This document shows, in pieces, positions 58,619-64,000 of a stretch of DNA of 64,000 nt. A program made the translations under genes and the position numbers. Every line of letters begins with the position of its first letter. Within the stretch, counting starts at the first letter, position 1. Source of the stretch: Diaphorobacter caeni (GTDB lineage Bacteria > Pseudomonadota > Gammaproteobacteria > Burkholderiales > Burkholderiaceae_C). The notes beneath the pieces were generated by a model. That model saw only the letters and a program-made list of their open reading frames with translations, was not told where the DNA came from and did not search any database. The stretch spans positions 1 through 64,000 of the forward strand of contig NZ_JADKYZ010000002.1 in assembly GCF_015354245.1 (NCBI RefSeq), in the 5' to 3' direction.

Positions 58619-58665
58619 TACGTATCTCCTTTGAAATTCAAGCTGTTTTTTGAAATGACTCTGAC

Positions 58666-59379
58666 TCACACACCGAGCAACTCGTTGAGCACCGGCATCT
58701 TGGCTTCCAGCTCGCTTGCGCCGAAGCGCTCGACGATCTGGCCATGCTCCATCACATAGAAGCGGTCGGCCAACGGCGCGGCAAAACGGAAGTTCTGCTC
58801 GACCATGACGACCGTGTATCCCTTCTCGCGCAGCATGATGATCATGCGTGCGAGCGCCTGCACGATCACCGGTGCGAGACCTTCGGAGATTTCATCGAGC
58901 AGCAGCAGATTCGCTCCGGTGCGCAGAATGCGCGCCACCGCCAGCATCTGCTGCTCGCCGCCGGACAGGCGTGTTCCCTGGCTTTGGCGACGCTCCGCCA
59001 GGTTGGGGAACATGGCATAGATCTCGTCGAGCGACATGCCCTGCCTGCCGGTCTTGAGCACCGGGGGCAGCAGCAGGTTTTCTTCGGTCGAGAGGCTCGA
59101 GAAGATGCCGCGCTCTTCGGGGCAGTAGCCCACGCCGAGGTGCGCGATGCGATACGTGGGCATGTCGATGGTCTCGACGCCGTTGATCTTCACCGATCCC
59201 TTGCGCGCGCCGGTCAGGCCCATGATGGCGCGCATCGTGGAGGTGCGGCCCGCGCCGTTGCGGCCCAGCAGTGTCACCACTTCGCCGGGTTGCACCACCA
59301 TGTCCACGCCATGCAGCACATGCGATTCGCCGTACCACGCGTTCAGGCCCTTGATTTCCAATGCAGGCGTTCCGCTCAT
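58666..59379 (-). CDS. livF: Branched-chain amino-acid type ABC ATPase (LivF-like) with Arg in Walker A
   Basis: A 237-aa nucleotide-binding subunit. The Walker A segment reads 'LLGRNGAGRTSTMRAIMGL': the usual Lys is Arg, confirmed by the CGC codon on the minus strand. The signature 'LSGGEQQMLAVARIL' and Walker B 'LLLLDEISEGLAP' are intact. In ABC ATPases the Lys holds the ATP phosphates, so Arg could change activity, though the LivG partner has a normal site. I recall the same Arg in related Burkholderiales proteins, which argues that it is tolerated rather than a damaged copy. It starts 1 base after the livG stop. Confidence 0.9.
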   Translation of the reverse strand: MSGTPALEIKGLNAWYGESHVLHGVDMVVQPGEVVTLLGRNGAGRTSTMRAIMGLTGARKGSVKINGVETIDMPTYRIAHLGVGYCPEERGIFSSLSTEENLLLPPVLKTGRQGMSLDEIYAMFPNLAERRQSQGTRLSGGEQQMLAVARILRTGANLLLLDEISEGLAPVIVQALARMIIMLREKGYTVVMVEQNFRFAAPLADRFYVMEHGQIVERFGASELEAKMPVLNELLGV

Positions 59380-59380
59380 C

Positions 59381-60151
59381 TCAATGCGCTCCCTGCAGCT
59401 CTACGTCTGTTGTGCCCATGTAGGCTTCCATCACTTGCGGATTCCTCGAAACTTCTTCATAGGGACCTTCGGCCAGCACCGCGCCGCGCTGCAGCACGGT
59501 GATGCGATCGGCGATGGTGGAGACCACCTTCATGTTGTGCTCCACCATGAGAATCGTGCGACCGGCCGACACCTTCTTGATGAGCTGCGTGACGCGGTCC
59601 ACGTCCTCATGGCCCATGCCCTGCGTGGGCTCGTCGAGCAGCATCAGCTCGGGCTCCATCGCGAGCGTGGTGGCGATCTCGAGCGCGCGCTTGCGCCCGT
59701 AGGGCAAGTTCACGGTGACCTCGTCGGCCATGTCGGCCAGGCCCACTTCGCCAAGCAGCTCCACCGCCCGACCGTTGAGCTGATCGAGGCTCTTTTCGCT
59801 TTGCCAGAAATGGTATGAATTGCCGAGCTTGCGCTGCAGGCCAAGGCGCACGTTCTCCATCAGCGTCAGATGCGGGAACACCGCCGAGATCTGAAACGAA
59901 CGGATCACGCCACGCCGCGCGATCTGCGCGGGCGCCTCGCGGGTGATGTCCTGACCGTTGAACTTGATCGTGCCCGAGGTGGGCTCCAAAAACTTGGTCA
60001 GCAGGTTGAAGCAGGTGGTCTTCCCGGCACCGTTGGGCCCGATCAATGCATGGATCGAGCCGCGACGCACGGACAGGTTCACATCGCTGACAGCGGTGAA
60101 ACCCTTGAATTCCTTGGTGAGGTGAGATGTTTCCAGAATGAAGTCGCTCAT
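59381..60151 (-). CDS. livG: Branched-chain amino-acid type ABC ATPase (LivG-like)
   Basis: A 256-aa nucleotide-binding subunit. Walker A 'GPNGAGKTTCFNLLT' is normal. The signature region is degenerate as usual for LivG ('LPYGRKRALEIATTLAME') and Walker B is 'LMLLDEPTQGMGHED'. The ATG at 60151 gives the family's normal start 'MSDFILETSHLTKEFKGF'; upstream in-frame ATGs at 60178 and 60241 are possible but add a Cys/Arg-rich tail. It is the first gene of the operon livG-livF-binding protein 2-binding protein 1-livH-livM. Confidence 0.92.
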   Translation of the reverse strand: MSDFILETSHLTKEFKGFTAVSDVNLSVRRGSIHALIGPNGAGKTTCFNLLTKFLEPTSGTIKFNGQDITREAPAQIARRGVIRSFQISAVFPHLTLMENVRLGLQRKLGNSYHFWQSEKSLDQLNGRAVELLGEVGLADMADEVTVNLPYGRKRALEIATTLAMEPELMLLDEPTQGMGHEDVDRVTQLIKKVSAGRTILMVEHNMKVVSTIADRITVLQRGAVLAEGPYEEVSRNPQVMEAYMGTTDVELQGAH

Positions 60152-60335
60152 GGCAACCGGTGTACGCGGCGCCGCCATCCGGCACCGCACACCCTTGTCT
60201 CCTTCAGTAATGTTGCACCGCATCGTAGGTGCGCATTCCATTTGGAGGAACTGGTAGAAATGCCTATGTATTTGCGCCTATGTAAAAACAGGTGCGATCA
60301 GCGACTTTTTTGCATCTGGATTGCGCCAAAGCCCT

Positions 60336-61965
<1,630 letters not shown>

Positions 61966-62041
61966 AACTTCGTCTTTCACGATGACGGGATGATGGATAC
62001 TGCGCTGCAAATCCGGCGCACCTCGACCCCGTCAGAATTCC

Positions 62042-62719
62042 ATGCACTTCACCGCCGAAAACTGGCAAGCCGTTCTGCTCACGCTGCGGCTGGCCGGACT
62101 CACCACCCTGCTGCTGCTCGTCCTGTGCACACCGCTTGCGTGGTGGCTTGCGCACACCCGGTCACGCTGGCGCGCGCCGATCTCGGCGGTGGTCGCGCTG
62201 CCGCTGGTGCTGCCGCCCACGGTGATCGGCTTCTACCTGCTGGTGCTCATGGGCCCGCAGGGTCCCGTCGGCCAGCTCATGCAGTCGATGGGACTCAAGC
62301 TGCTTCCGTTCACGTTCAACGGTCTGCTGATCGGCTCGCTGGTGTACTCGCTGCCATTCGCGGTCCAGCCGCTGCAGCGCGCGTTCGAGGCGCTCGGCAG
62401 GCGGCCGATGGAGGTGGCGGCGACACTTGGCGCGGCGCCTCTGGACCGCTTCTTCAGCGTCGCGTTTCCCATGGCGCGCAATGGCTTTCTGACCGCCGCC
62501 GTGATGACCTTCGCGCACACCGTGGGTGAGTTCGGCGTGGTGCTCATGCTCGGCGGCAACATCCCCGGCCAGACGCGCGTGGTCTCCGTGCAGATCTACG
62601 ACCATGTGGAAGCGCTGGAGTACACCCAGGCGCACTGGCTCGCGGCCGGCATGCTGGTGTTCTCGTTCCTCGTGCTGCTGTCCATCCATCTGCTGCAGCG
62701 TCCGCAGTCCCGCACATGA
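62042..62719 (+). CDS. modB: Molybdate ABC transporter permease
   Basis: A 225-aa inner-membrane permease with five hydrophobic segments. 'ALPLVLPPTVIGFYLLVLMG' and 'EALGRRPMEVAATLGAAPLDRFFSV', the EAA coupling loop, are characteristic of ModB. 'TFAHTVGEFGVVLMLGGNIPGQTR' near the end is a further family hallmark. It starts 76 bases after modA and ends with ATGA overlapping modC. Confidence 0.95.
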   Translation: MHFTAENWQAVLLTLRLAGLTTLLLLVLCTPLAWWLAHTRSRWRAPISAVVALPLVLPPTVIGFYLLVLMGPQGPVGQLMQSMGLKLLPFTFNGLLIGSLVYSLPFAVQPLQRAFEALGRRPMEVAATLGAAPLDRFFSVAFPMARNGFLTAAVMTFAHTVGEFGVVLMLGGNIPGQTRVVSVQIYDHVEALEYTQAHWLAAGMLVFSFLVLLSIHLLQRPQSRT

Positions 62720-63831
62720 ACTACGGAATGAACCTCGGCAACATGGAATCCACCGCGCAAGGCCTGCAGGCCCGCTTTCGACTCGCACGCGCCAGCTTTG
62801 AACTGCAGGTCGATCTGCAACTGCCCGGCCATGGCGTGAGCGCGCTGTTCGGGCCATCGGGCTGCGGCAAGACCAGTTGCCTGCGCGCGATGGCGGGGCT
62901 TGAGCGCGCGCAGGGCCAGATGCTCGTCAACGGCGAGGTCTGGCAGGACGATGACCGGCGCATCTGGCGGCCCACGCACCAGCGCCGGCTTGGCTATGTG
63001 TTCCAGGAGGCGAGTCTGTTCCCGCATCTCGACGTGCGTGGAAACATCGCATACGGAATGCGCCGCACGCCCGCATCGGAGCAGCGCGTGGCGCTCGAAC
63101 AGGCGGTCGAACTGCTCGGCATCGCACGGCTCATGGAGCGACGCCCAGATACGCTTTCCGGGGGCGAGCGCCAACGCGTGGCGATCGCACGCGCGCTTGC
63201 GGCCAGCCCGCAGGTGCTGCTGATGGACGAGCCGCTCGCCGCGCTCGACGCGCAGCGCAAGAGCGAGGTCCTGCCCTACCTGGACCGATTGCATCAGAGC
63301 CTCGACATCCCCGTCGTCTACGTGAGCCACTCCCCCGACGAGGTCGCGCGGCTCGCCACGCATCTCGTGCTGATGGAGGGCGGACGGGTGCTCGCCAGCG
63401 GCCCCACCGATGAAATCATGTCGCGCCTCGACCTGCCGCTCGCCCACGGCGACACGGCCAGCGCGCTGGTGCAGGCAAGCGTCATCGGCTACGACGCAGA
63501 CGACCAACTGCTCACGCTGCACAGCCCCGCCGGACCGCTCCATCTGCCCACCGCGCGCGTGCATGCGATCGGTGACCACCTTCGCATCCGCATCATGGCG
63601 CGCGAGGTCAGCCTCTCGCGCTCGCCTCTACAGGACAGCAGCCTGCTCAACTCGCTGCCCGCGCGCATCACCTCCATCACCGACGAAAGCGCCGGGCAGG
63701 TCCTGGTGAGCATGGATGCCTCGGGAGTCGTGCTGCTCGCACGGATCACTCGTCGCTCGTGCGCTCAACTCGGGCTTTCCGTGGGCGATCCGGTACATGC
63801 CAACATCAAGGCGGTGCTGCTGCTCGACTGA
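62716..63831 (+). CDS. modC: Molybdate ABC transporter ATPase
   Basis: A 371-aa nucleotide-binding subunit. Walker A 'GPSGCGKTSCLRAMAGL' is at about residues 47-63, the Q-loop at 'LGYVFQEASLFPH', the signature '[16 protein letters not shown]' and Walker B 'VLLMDEPLAALDAQ' follow. A C-terminal TOBE domain (about residues 295-370) with 'LPARITSITDESAGQVLVSM' is the regulatory molybdate-binding module of ModC. Its ATG overlaps the modB stop. Confidence 0.95.
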   Translation: MNYGMNLGNMESTAQGLQARFRLARASFELQVDLQLPGHGVSALFGPSGCGKTSCLRAMAGLERAQGQMLVNGEVWQDDDRRIWRPTHQRRLGYVFQEASLFPHLDVRGNIAYGMRRTPASEQRVALEQAVELLGIARLMERRPDTLSGGERQRVAIARALAASPQVLLMDEPLAALDAQRKSEVLPYLDRLHQSLDIPVVYVSHSPDEVARLATHLVLMEGGRVLASGPTDEIMSRLDLPLAHGDTASALVQASVIGYDADDQLLTLHSPAGPLHLPTARVHAIGDHLRIRIMAREVSLSRSPLQDSSLLNSLPARITSITDESAGQVLVSMDASGVVLLARITRRSCAQLGLSVGDPVHANIKAVLLLD

Positions 63832-64000
63832 ATTTCCGGACATCGCAGGCACGCGGTGTAAGCCCTGTGTCAGGTGTTGTCCCGGCGGTGGTTTTTCTAG
63901 GGAATGCACTGTCTTGTTTCGGTACTCCAACGCATAGACTGTTCTCTACAATTGCGCGTTCTGTGCCATGCGGGTCCCTGACTTCTGATCGAAGAGGGTT

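Noticed and set aside
61966-62041. Gap between modA and modB considered for a small gene or attenuator
   Set aside because: Only 76 bases, no hairpin with a T tract and no start codon with a ribosome binding site for another gene.
63832-64000. Possible start of another gene at the right edge
   Set aside because: Short frames are present, but no ribosome binding site or domain can be recognised before the window ends.

Overview
The window is a piece of a high-GC Gram-negative chromosome, most likely a betaproteobacterium of the order Burkholderiales and probably family Comamonadaceae. This is inferred from the single-type Gram-negative porin, the xdhAB arrangement, the many solute-binding-protein operons, and BMP lipoproteins with Ala/Pro-rich linkers. 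No rRNA, tRNA or CRISPR array was recognised. Most genes are intact and packed into operons with ATGA or similar overlaps.

Layout. 1-960: the 3' end of an IS transposase and a DUF4279-like gene in a lower-GC patch. 960-2850: a TetR regulator divergent from an MFS exporter, with a long inverted repeat between them. 2869-6373: adenine/adenosine deaminase, a Rieske oxygenase, a cupin and an IclR regulator, all on the minus strand. 6603-10144: a polar amino-acid type ABC transporter followed by a FAD-dependent amine/amino-acid oxidase. 10216-16664: a BMP-family (nucleoside-type) ABC transporter with two tandem binding lipoproteins. 16768-21789: a LysR regulator divergent from xanthine dehydrogenase xdhAB. 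Together with the deaminase this looks like a purine uptake and oxidation region. 21860-28836: a type I restriction-modification operon in the order hsdR-hsdS-rhuM-hsdM, lower in GC and probably acquired. 29162-33577: a Bcr/CflA-type exporter, a membrane diguanylate cyclase and a Crp/Fnr regulator. 33984-36525: a porin and a glycerate kinase.

36628-41192 is the most unusual part. A lipoprotein form of RidA and a Tat-signal, lipobox-bearing class V PLP-dependent enzyme form a two-gene operon. It faces a Cache-domain sensor kinase and a NarL-type response regulator, with tandem 24-bp-period repeats in the intergenic region. This reads as a regulated cell-envelope PLP-enzyme/enamine-deaminase pair.

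41266-45254: a HIT protein, an alpha/beta hydrolase, and a processive family 2 glycosyltransferase with an outer-membrane barrel. 45278-51810: miaA, an ABC/FtsX export pair, a cysteine-desulfhydrase-like PLP enzyme and an AttH/CrtC-like lipocalin protein. 52114-54057: a soluble hybrid histidine kinase. 54157-60151: a branched-chain amino-acid type ABC operon with two paralogous binding proteins. 60336-63831: modE divergent from modABC with a clear ModE box. Molybdate uptake also fits the need of the xanthine dehydrogenase for molybdenum cofactor, although the two loci are about 40 kb apart.
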